Shown piece by piece: positions 24,299-34,129 of a stretch of DNA of 64,000 nucleotides. Location: contig JBCAML010000015.1 of assembly GCA_038503075.1 (NCBI GenBank), positions 372,001-436,000 on the forward strand. The letters run 5' to 3'. The stretch comes from Gyromitra esculenta. Its lineage: Eukaryota; Ascomycota; Pezizomycetes; Pezizales; Discinaceae. The position numbers and the translations under genes are program-made. Below the pieces are notes generated by a model that had not been told where the DNA came from, searched no databases, and was given only the letters and a program-made list of their open reading frames with translations. Every line of letters starts with the position of its first letter. Positions within the stretch are counted from its first letter, which is position 1.

Positions 24299-25922
24299 TT
24301 TGGTGGTGGTGTGGAGTTGTGGTTTGTGGAGGTGGTTCTTGGCGTCTTAGTTGCTAGGGCTGGGGAATGCCAAGCACGTAGCTGCGAGATGGATTTTTAT
24401 AGGCTAGCTACAGGAGAAACCAACAGGAAATATATGTGAGATATTCTAATTATTACGTCATGGCTGCAGCTGAACATAATAGCAGCTGAAGAGATAAGTA
24501 GAGGTACGGGAACTGGCAACAACTATAGTGCTTCTTTACCTACCGGGGTTTCCTTAGTAACGTCGCAACGTTTGAATTATTAAATTTTAGAGACACTAAA
24601 AACAATTCGGAAAATTCAGGAATATGCAATCGTTCTTGGTTGCAGTAGCCTAGCTCTGGACTTGGGGTTTGTGCTGGTTTGTGCTAGGAACCGCAGCCGC
24701 ATGCACAATGCTCGGCTGCGGCAATAGAGTCATAGCGCCAAGCTCGACAAGCTTGTGTGAATTGAACCCAATAGAGTATATATTAGATATCATCCTATCC
24801 TGCTGTAAATTTTCGGCACATCTTACCAATGCTTGCTGGGAAAGTCTAGGCGTTGCAATCTGGCCAAATATCGTGACGTTATTAAGGGAGTGCTGGCAGT
24901 GAAGCACTGTAAAGACTACATGTAGTTGATAATCGCATTAGTGGGTACATGTATATACGCATCTTCCTTTTTCTCTTCCTTCCCTTTCGGATGAATCTGG
25001 ACTTGGCCTGACAGTGCACTTTCCCGTGGAAAATTACTGTAAAGGTTTTTTTTTTTTAGCTGTTCTCGAATACAAAACAAGTCGAGATAATAGTAAGCTT
25101 GCATATATTATTCGTTGTACACTACGACTCCCTCGTCAGCTCCCAGCCGCTAACCGCGCTCTCGGTGTGCAGGGTTCCTCCCATTTTTTATGGCCTAGGA
25201 TACGGCACTTCAGTGATGGTAATAAACAGGGAATTTAGCGCTGGTATGTTTTTTAAGGCGGGTAGAGTTAATTGACGTTGACGTGCATTTCCACCTAGAA
25301 CCAGTTACTGATAACCCGAACTAAATCGAGGACGCCAGCTGCAGCATGAACCACCAATCTTTTAAGTTAATTGCTTTCTCCACTTGTGCTCTAGATTTAC
25401 TGGCACCGAAAAACAGTTTAAGATTTCTCATCAACGTTCACTGGTAATAACTGACCTGATTGCACAATATGCAGTCCACTAAACTAACCAGATATTTCTG
25501 ATAACAGTATGTAATCTACACTTTTTTACAGATAACAAACTAATTATAACAACAGTAGTGGGTGGTGGCGTTGAGCTGCTTAAGCCAAGATTGGCGTGAA
25601 GTTCGGTTAAATAAAATGTTCAGCTGGCTCTGAGTTTGACGTGAGCTTGTATGGCTGATTGAAGGAACATCGCCAGGCATTCCCAGGTCAGTTAGCGATT
25701 GGAACAAACAAGCATCCAGCCAAGCATTCCAGCCCCTTTGCGTTGCCTGTGCCAAGAGAGTGACAAGCGCAGGCCAGCTCCAGATGAAAAAGTCGAGACT
25801 CCTGCCTATCTAATTGCTCTGTTCCCATAGAAACCAATCCATCCTAAATCCATCCGGAAATCTCCATTTCTTGTTTCTGCGCAAGCTTCCTACACGCGCA
25901 ACCACTGCAAAACCCACCCACT
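24299..25922. other. Intergenic between hydrolase and CorA genes
   Basis: This lies upstream of both divergent genes. No further gene is recognised; several short frames (24650-24907, 25540-25755) lack any motif. TACATGTA occurs at 24917 and 24946. A poly-T run sits at 25047-25057. Confidence 0.4.
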
Positions 25923-28201
25923 ATGGGATACGGCTCTCTCCCAGGCTCCAAAACTCGGCAGGGCAGAAGGCTTCCAAGAATTGATTCAAACATGGTGGGA
26001 GGATCTCCACGTTCGTCGGAAGACGACATCGAGGCAAACGCCCCTGACGCTATGAGCCCCAAATCTACTGCCTACAGTTCCCATCGACAATCGGCAAGCG
26101 GTCGCTTTCGCTTGCGACGGTCGGGAACAATCCTGGCGTCGAAAAACTACCAAGACGAGCTTCCAGGACAGGAGCCAGGACTCGACCCGAATGATTCGAG
26201 GGTGAAGCTTCACACTGACTGTGGAATTACTGTGGTCGACTTTTCTGAGGACGATATCGTGCAGACGGAGCTTGGGAATGTGGATTTACTAGCGTTTCTG
26301 GAGAAGCCAAGAGCAGACTGGGTAGGGGTCAGGTGGATTAACTGCAATGGTCAGCCTCACTCCTGCTACTAGAGCAATTTGAATCTATTTTTTAACAGTT
26401 CACAGGTCTATCGTGGGATTGCATCCAGGCTCTGGCAAAATATAAAGGTTTGCATAAATTAGGTAAGTGATTGGGCTCACTGCTAGAGATACACGTGCTC
26501 ATGAAATATCAATACAGCTATTGAGGATCTGGTCAACACAAAGAATAGGACGAAATGTGACTGGTAAGTTGCCCCCCCTTTATATTACAAAAGTGGCTGC
26601 TAATATCAACATCATGTCTTAGGTACTCGGATCATGCATTCGGTAACCCTGACCCGTATAAAATCGTGCATAGGAGATATGCAAACTAACTTTTAACGCC
26701 TGCGCAGTGATTCTTCCCCTCCTTAAATTGATCCATGTAAACGACGGTAGGCTTTTCTTTGCAGGATAAACTATTTTTTGAGTTGATTTTTTCTTATCCT
26801 GGTGTCGGTAGTTGCCCTAGCATGTACGGATGATGATGCGAGCGAATTCCTGTACGGGGACGAACCCCCAGTCAACAAAGTCAAGACGATTCAAAAATAT
26901 TATGGAGGCCCCAACAAAGAACGCACCCAGTCAGTCTCTCTTGAATCCCTTTCCCCAATTCCCCAGGCTAACGCTTATCTGTGATCAATTAGGTACATGG
27001 AAAAGCATTCCAGCTTAGCTTCTAAAGGATTAGCTGTGAGCGTAGAGCAAGTTTCAATGTTCCTAACAGCGGACGGAACTGTTATTAGCTTTTTTGAGCA
27101 CTCCGCGGATGATGTTGAGTTCGTTGTCCCCCCAAAATCGATTCATCTACTAGATCGTTGATACTTGGGGATTACTAGACCACCTATTTTGAATCGGCTT
27201 AATTCAGAGAGTACGTTGTTGCGTTCTGTATGCGATGCATCGATGGTAATGCAAGCTATCGTACGTTGTCCAGAAAGGCCTCTCTAAACGGTAGTTTTGA
27301 TGCAGAGTGATAACTTATGATTCTACCATAGATTGACGCTATTGTCGATTTGGCCTTCCCGGTAAGTACTCTGTATCATATCTTACCTATATCCCTCTAA
27401 TAGTCATGCTCGGATCATAGGTAGTTGGAGCCTATCAAGATGTGATCGCTGAGCTGGAACTCAACGTCCTCACGGATCCGTCCGTATCTCAATCACAGGA
27501 ACTGTATATTCTTACCAGTGAACTATCACTCCTAAAGAGTACGATCTCACCAATCGTTGGTCTTGTTGCTTCGCTTAGGGACCACAAGAAGAGTTTCTCA
27601 CCAGCGACGAAGGCGTATAAGGGTGTCGAAGTCAGTGATGTTACAAAGACGTATCTTGGTGATGTTGATGATCATCTGCTGTTACTTCTGGAAGTATGTC
27701 GTTTCTCCCATCTTCCGCCCATTTCAGTATTTTTTGAGGGAGAATGGACTCCCCTCCTTCAAACACTATTAACACATCGTAACTACAGAACGTAGAGACC
27801 ATGAAACGAGCAGCCGATAACATGTTTGTCCTCCCCTTATCTCCTAAAAGACTTACAAATCAGCCAGACACTAACACAACTTAAACCCATCCAGGATCGA
27901 CCTAATCTTCAACACAATCGGCTCTCTGCAAAACGAGTCGATGAAGATGCTAACCCTAGTCACCATCCTCTTCCTACCCATGTCCTTTCTAACCGGTTAC
28001 TTCGGGATGAACTTCGAAGACTTTCCCGGGATCCGGAATTCAGATACCTTTTTCTGGACGATTGCAGGTCCGGTTGCAGCGGTGACAACATTGTTCTTAT
28101 TCAGGAGCGTGCTTTGGAGAGATGTGATTAATAAGGTCAGGAAGCGAACGATCAACAACGCGAGGAAGAAGAGACACGAGCAAATGAGTAAGAGGGAGTA
28201 A
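25923..28201 (+). CDS. CorA-type magnesium/divalent cation transporter
   Basis: CorA-family ion channel with a large cytosolic N-domain and two C-terminal membrane helices. Twelve exons: 25923-26349, 26406-26462, 26518-26563, 26623-26642, 26708-26746, 26812-26929, 26993-27118, 27179-27260, 27332-27361, 27421-27693, 27789-27823, 27895-28201. They join without a stop to 519 residues. Landmarks are [55 protein letters not shown] and the signature GYFGMNF, with GMN at about 455-457 at the end of helix 1. The N-terminal 90 residues are S/R-rich. Exon 4 is only 20 nt, exon 9 is 30 nt and exon 11 is 35 nt. The exon 7 donor GTTCGT is unusual. The family relation to fungal plasma-membrane or vacuolar forms is not resolved. 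Confidence 0.88.
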
Positions 28202-28662
28202 AGGGCCATTTTTAGCAGGCGACCGCAGGATGGTTTATATTTGTGTTTTGCGATATCATTAGTTTTTATAGCGAAAAAGGTGATTTGGGTACGAACGACT
28301 ATCAATCTGTTTATACCCGTTGTATTTTTCTTGTGATCTGTGAGTGTGTTGGGATGGTGTTTTGTTGTGGTTTTTGAATCTATAGAATAGAATGGTGACA
28401 GGGGTCTTGGGGATATCATCCGCCACCTAGCGTCTAATAAAAAATCTTTTCGCTTTTTAGGAATTACATAGAAGGGTTTGACCCCCGCCACCTGCAAATA
28501 TTTTTGTGACTGTTTGTGCGCTCGAAGTCCCTATATAACCTGCCCTTTCCCCCTCTCCTCGTCCACATTCTTCTTGGAAGATACAACCTATCGTATTGAT
28601 TAGTGAAAGGATTCAACACAACGTCCTCCACCACCACTTTTTTATTCACGAAAGGCTATCAG
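28202..28662 (+). promoter_or_regulatory. CorA 3' flank and TATA-like promoter before repeat block
   Basis: After the CorA stop the sequence is AT-rich. At 28532-28541 CTATATAACC is followed by a pyrimidine-rich stretch (28542-28575), the arrangement of a fungal core promoter and start region pointing rightward into the repeat block. There is no open reading frame of note directly after it. The promoter role is inferred. Confidence 0.35.
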
Positions 28663-29640
28663 GTATCTACTCTTTATCATCTGTTGCCATGATGGCGATA
28701 GTGATGGCTATAACGTTAATACTCCTTCTGTTTGATAAGATTTATTTAATTCAGCCCTTCATTGAGCGACAAAACTAAAGGAAAGTGCAAAGTTAAGAGT
28801 ATTCGTATACACATTCAAACAAACCAACGGAATCCATCCCATTCAATAGAGCCAACCATCCCTCTTCCCCATTTATTCACAGAAGTATCGCCTCTTTATT
28901 ATCCGCTGCTATGGAGATTAGGTTGCTAATATTTCTTCTAGCCACCAAGATTTAAAAAAAGAAACCAGCCAGCAAACGCAAAATATTACCCCGCGTCGCC
29001 TTTTGCTCACGGGAGATGCAGATATGTATCTATATGTACTGTTTATTATCTACTACTGTGGAGATTGTAGGTTGCTAATTTAGGTTCTGTTTGATAGGAT
29101 TTATTAAAATCAGCCAGCGAAGGCAGCATACCGGCACAGCATTACCCTTCGTTTCCTCTTATCCACGGAGATGTAGAAAAGTGTCTACTTTTTATTATTT
29201 ACTGCTACGAAGGCTATAAGTTGCTAATACTCTTTTTTTTGTTGGTTAGGAGGCCTATGAGTCGGATCCTTTATTGGGCGATAAACACAGATTCAAACGA
29301 AGATTCCGACATATCGCATTCAATAAATCCTCCATCCACCCCAACTGATTCGCGAAGAATATATCAACGTATCTACTCTTTACTATCTGCTACTGTGATG
29401 ATTATGTTTGCTAATTCGGCTTCTGTTCGCTAGGAAATATTCGAGTCAGATCCCTTATTGGGCGACAAACACAGATTCAAACGAAGATTTCACCATAGGC
29501 ACATTCGATAAAGCTGCCCTCTACCTCAATTTATTCACGGAGAATATATCAACGTAACTACTCTTTACTATCTGCTACTATGATGGTTATAGTTTGCTAA
29601 TTCGGCTTCTGTTCGCTAGGAGATATTCGATTTGGATCCC
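28663..29640 (+). repeat. Degenerate tandem repeat with intron-like segments
   Basis: Six units begin with a GTATCTACTCTTTA-like segment at 28663, 28885, 29026, 29181, 29369 and 29554. In each, about 35-45 bases later comes a TTGCTAAT or GTTAATAC box and then a TAG or AAG end, for example TTCTGTTCGCTAG. This matches a 65-nt intron: GT start, branch-like TGCTAAT, AG end. The segments between are about 75-145 bases and often end TTCACGGAGAATATATCAAC. The last two units are about 185 bases long and closely similar. The reading frame does not persist between units, so a protein product is unlikely. Confidence 0.75.
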
Positions 29641-29729
29641 TTATTGGACGATAAAACAAATCCAAAACAAAAGAGCAGTTTATACGCGTTAGGATGCACT
29701 GATGGAAGAGTTCATTCAGTAACTGGTGC

Positions 29730-30120
29730 GGCAACGCTCTTCTATTCAACCCAGAAAAATAGTAATTCAGAAAAGCCATTGATATCAGAAAGTGTTCGGC
29801 TCTGGAGCGGCAACGCTCTTCTATTCAACCTAGAGAAGTAACGATTCAGCAGAGCCATTAACACCAGAAACGATTTGGCTCTGGAGCGGCAACGCTCTTC
29901 TATTCAACCCAGAAAAGTAACGATTCAGCAGAGCCATTGACACTAGAAACGATTTGGCTCTAGAGCGGCAACGCTCTTCTATTCAACCCAGAAAACAACG
30001 ATTCAGCAAAGCCATCTATTCAACTAAAGGATTCAACTATCGATACGTATTCATAGACCCATCGACGGAATTCACTCTATTTAGTGTCCGAGGCGGCAAC
30101 GCTCTTCTCATTCAACCCTA
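29730..30120 (+). repeat. 79-bp tandem array
   Basis: GGCAACGCTCTTCTATTCAA starts units at 29730, 29809, 29888 and 29967, an exact 79-bp period. Diverged copies follow at about 30095 and 30318. Within units CGATTCAGCAGAGCCATT is conserved. The period is not a multiple of three and stops occur, so it is not a repeated protein domain. Confidence 0.9.
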
Positions 30121-30589
30121 GAAAGAAAGCGATTCAGCAAAACCGCAGATATCAAAAGAGATGCACTAAGATATTCAGACATATAACGATAGAACCTTTT
30201 TCGATTTAATCCCAAAACCGGTCGACCGATTCAACAAAATTATAGACAGCAGATCCAGAAGAGATTTTCTAAGGTATTCAAAGACGCTGGTGGAACCCGT
30301 TCTATTTAGTGTCTGGGAAGCAACGCTTTTTTCATTCAACCCAGAAAACTATTGATTCAGCAAAACCATAGGCACCATTTCGCCTCAACCGAATCACGGT
30401 TACCACAAAGGATTTTTCTCGGCATATACATTCAGAGAAGAGCTAATGGAAGTCGTTCTGTTAGGTGCACGTACTCTGGGGAAGCAAATGCGAAAACTGT
30501 TCTGAATATCTATTCAACTCTAAACCAATCGATTCAACCGAATGATAGACGGCAAACGCCATGCGGTTCCGAGTACATTCAATCATAAC

Positions 30590-31432
30590 AGACGAAAACC
30601 AAGTCATTTGGTCCTTAATCGCAAGCCAATCGAATTCTATTCAACAAGCAAGGTTCTAAGAATTATTCAACATTTATCAACACGCCTTTCAAGCTTCATT
30701 CGACTAACAAGATCCCAAAAACTTATTCAGTCCCTAACAACACGCCTTTCAAGGTCTATTCAACTAAAAGGATCCTAGAAATTATTCAGCCCTCCGAGCA
30801 ACCACGACCCTATGGAACTCTATTAAACCAACCAAATCATATAAATTTATTCAGTTAACAACAAATCAATCGAGTTCTATTAAACCAACAAAATCGTATA
30901 AATTTATTCAGTTAACAGCAAATCCATCGAGTTCCATTAAACCAACCAAATCGTATAAATTTATTCAGCCAAAAGCAAATCTATCGAGCTCTATTAAACC
31001 AACAAAATCGTATAAAATTATTCAGTCAACAGCCAAATCAATCGAGTTCTATTAAACCAACAAAATCGTATAAAATTATTCAGTCAACAGCCAAATCAAC
31101 CGAGCTCGATTAAATCAACCAAATCGTATAAAATTATTCAGACAACAACAAATCCATCGAGCTCGATTAAATCAACCAAATCGTATAAAATTATTTAGAT
31201 AACAATAAATCCATCGAGCTCCATTAAACCAACCAACCAAATCGTATAAATTTATTCAGTCAACAGCAAATCTATCGAGTTCTATTTAAACCAACCAACC
31301 AAATCATATAAAATTATTCAACAGCAAATCTGTCGAGTTCTATTTAAACCAGCCAACCAAATCGTATAAACTTATTCAGTCAACAGCCAAATCTATCGAG
31401 TTCCATTAAACCAACCAAATCATATGAGTTCA
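30590..31432 (+). repeat. 57-61-bp tandem array
   Basis: About a dozen units are spaced by an ATTATTCAG or TTTATTCAG word. The first (30662-30781) are 60 bp with AACACGCCTTTCAAG. Later ones are 57-61 bp and contain CAAATCGTATAAA and TCGAGTTCTATTAAACCAAC. Length changes come from extra CCAA steps. Strongly AT-rich, without coding potential. This looks like a minisatellite that grew from the same ATTCAR-rich source as the preceding arrays. Confidence 0.9.
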
Positions 31433-32103
31433 TTCAGTTCGAACGTCAGCCGCTTTCGTTCATCTCAGATCCGGTATTCAACAACCTTCAGCCCGCTATC
31501 ACTATCCTTCAGTGATCACCCTACAAACAGGCGGTTAGACATGTATGTACCCCCGCATCCCGCATCGTTCATCGTTCATACCTTATCGCTGATTCTAGCC
31601 ACCCGCAGATACACATTTAGACGGGATATCACAGACGATCGCGGTTCGAGACATTGTGTCCTTCTTTGCTACTATCTGGCTTGTTAGTATGTATCCCGTC
31701 TCACTTTACCGCTATGCTTTACTAACTATTCGCAAGATTAGGATGTAGACTATCGGCTGATCTGGCTGAGTAAAGAAACCTGAATCAGTCTCCTCCTAGA
31801 CGAAGGCATCTGATAAATAGCATCTAGAAGCGGGTATTGCGGCCAAGATGCCACAGCAGACGGTGCGAGATGATGAAGGATGGGATATTGAATGTTCAGA
31901 AAACAAATTAAAGTCAAAACATAATTTATCTTTTCTTATTGCTACCGTTAACGCCTTGCGCCGGAAAGAGACTATTGAGCTATAGAGATATTGTACAAGT
32001 GATGATTGTTTATAGTACTGCTTCACGTTCTAAAACCGATTCATCGAATTTAACTAGAAGGGTGTCAGCGACTCAGTTAAAAAAAAGCATGCGTCAATGA
32101 AGC
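31433..32103. other. Spacer between arrays and TRS31
   Basis: No gene is recognised. GTATGTATCC at 31687, TTTACTAAC at 31718 and ATTAG ending at 31741 form a textbook 55-nt intron on the plus strand, so a transcript from the repeat block could extend through here. The remainder is the 3' flank of TRS31. Confidence 0.35.
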
Positions 32104-32911
32104 CTATAACCTACTTAAAAACACCGTCTTCCCCGGAAACTGCTCAGTCGGCACACTATGCGCCGTAACCCTACTCGGAAACAAACAGCCGTCCAACACC
32201 GCCTCAATAATGCCCGCAACAAAGGCAGCACAGTTGAGCTGCGACATCTCCTTCGGAATAGAGATATAGCTGCTGACCATAGGGTCGTTGTCGATCAGCA
32301 TGTACTCGTCTTCATTGTCGCGCGATTTCTCGAGGCCGTCGGCGGGCTTGTTGAAGATTGCGCGGTAGAGCGTTGTTGTTATGAATTGGAGGATTCCTAG
32401 GATTCGGGTTTCACGTTTCGCGGAGCGGCCGTCGCGCCAGAGGAGGAGCTCGAGGAGGCGTTGGCCGATTGTGTAGCCGTGGAGATTGAGTCTGGGCGTG
32501 TTAGAATGGTAGTTTGAATTGAGAACGTGGAAATTCCGTCTATCTGTATTTATATAGACAGATAGCTAGCTCCTAGCTATAAGGTTCGGTACAGAGGTTT
32601 TTTTTTTTAAAAAAAGGAGGGAATGCTAACTTCTTCTCTAAATCCTGAATACCGGATACCCGCTTCTGGGCATACTGCACCATCTCCCCGAACAAAAACG
32701 CAAAGCTCGCTTTCGACAGCTCGGATCTCTGTGAGCGGTTCAGATGCCGGTCGTAGATGGATTTCCGCGAGGATGCGTAGCGGAGATTCGAGGTCTGGGA
32801 GGACATCAGATTGTGTTTGAGCGGGGCCGTAGCTGTCGGTGTTCCCTGCTGCAGCGAGGGGTTGGGCGAGAACGGGACGAACGGGGATTGCATGGGGTCT
32901 TGTCGCTGCAT
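32104..32911 (-). CDS. TRS31: TRAPP complex subunit TRS31 (TRAPPC5-like)
   Basis: Core subunit of the TRAPP tethering complexes, which act as a GEF for the Rab Ypt1 in ER-Golgi traffic. Bet3-like fold. Two exons (32911-32631 and 32491-32104, phase 2 junction) give 222 residues. Landmarks are RKSIYDRHLNRS, FAFLFGEMVQYAQKRVSGI, GQRLLELLLWRDGR, DNEDEYMLIDNDPMV and CAAFVAGIIEAVLDG, ending with FPGKTVFLSRL. The frame is open upstream to an ATG at 33232, which would add 107 residues. I prefer 32911 because that upstream stretch is an imperfect copy of intergenic DNA at 33790-33995. The start remains uncertain (32893 is also possible). It is divergent from EDC3. Confidence 0.88.
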
Positions 32912-34129
32912 GGTTGGAGCTTGCTGGAGCGGTATATAATTGAATACCGGTGGTGCACGTAGATGTGGCGGGGAAGGGAGGGAGGGCCCGTGGTTCTCTA
33001 TCAGCGCCCTTCTGTCTCGCCCGTTGCTCTGGGGCGGAGTTACCCGGCGGGCCTCCCATTGCGTTTTCTCGTCCCTCGGTTCTTGTGTGACTCTGCTGCC
33101 CCGGCTCCCCTGAGAGTGAAAACTGGATGTCTTCTCCGGAAGTTGGCCGTTCGTTTCCCGGTTTCTCGGATCAGGTGTCGCACCATGGGCTCCGTTATGG
33201 GCTCCGCCATTGGGGGTTGAGCACCATGGCAAACCATAACTTTACCGCTACCTGGGTAAGTTATTCGAAGTAGCAGTGGCCATATTTAGGTCCCTCGCAT
33301 CATTTGGTGGTTCTGAGAAACTGCGATGAAGACTCCTATGGGCCAGAGAGTGAGGGCCTCACCAGTAATGCATCATAAGCCAAACCAGAGCCCCTCCAGC
33401 TCGGCAAGGTGAACTTGTAACCCGTCACTGGGATATGTGAAACTGTTAACAAGTTCCCAGGATGCGGGGATCCCAGGCACCAAGATCGGCACAGCCCAAA
33501 CGGCCATCAAGAACCCCCGCGAAGACACTAAAGACCTCGGCAAGAAAGTCGACTCAATGCCAAATCGGTTAATGTCCCTTACTGTTGGAGACGTGATAGC
33601 GAGCGCAAGCTTAATGTAAACGCCAAAGAACTGTGCACAGCTAACTGAATGTATATAATAGTGGAAATGTGGTGGGCAGGACTCGGATACATGAGGTTTC
33701 TTCTTCTTCTTTTCTTTTTTCAGAGGATTAAGATTATGAGAGGCATTTGCTTTCGCAGAGAGGTTACCAAAATAAATATGGGTTAATTCTGGAACGGGAT
33801 ATAATTGAATGCCAACAATGATGGGGAAGATCATCTCCCAGCGCCCTTCCGACCCGTCACTCTGGAACGGAGTTACCCGGCGAGCACAGCAGCGCACAGA
33901 CCATCCCGTTGCGCTTTCTCGTCCCAGCTTTTCTTGCATCTCGTGATTCTGCTCTTCCGTTCTCGTGTTTCTCTGCTTCAACTCCAGCTTCCCCTGAGAG
34001 ACCAAAAGGTTAATTCCATCATCATCATCTCCCTCTATCAACTATACCCCAATTCCTCTGCTGCTCTACTCCCCAGGCGATACCCTCTCCCGACTGCCTC
34101 TCTGCTGAAATCCTGCGGCGTCAGCATCA
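32912..34129. promoter_or_regulatory. Divergent TRS31/EDC3 upstream region with internal duplication
   Basis: Two stretches, about 32930-33125 and about 33790-33995, are imperfect direct copies. Shared blocks in order are TATATAATTGAAT, CAGCGCCCTTC, CGGAGTTACCCGGCG, a TTGCG(T/C)TTTCTCGTCCC block, and CCCCTGAGAG. The copies flank the two genes, the first just upstream of TRS31 and the second just upstream of EDC3. No separate gene is supported between them; the long minus frame at 33373-34041 reads through one of the copies. Confidence 0.6.

Noticed and set aside
29632..29841. Plus frame inside the repeat block as a coding exon
   Set aside because: It ends within the second 79-bp unit, and repeat periods are not multiples of three.
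30590..31432. CRISPR array
   Set aside because: Repeats are contiguous without unique spacers and the context is eukaryotic; it is a minisatellite.
32912..33232. 107-residue N-terminal extension of TRS31
   Set aside because: The stretch is a diverged copy of intergenic DNA at 33790-33995, and the shorter start gives the usual family length.
33373..34041. 222-codon minus frame between TRS31 and EDC3
   Set aside because: No motif. Its only resemblance is to the duplicated promoter segment.
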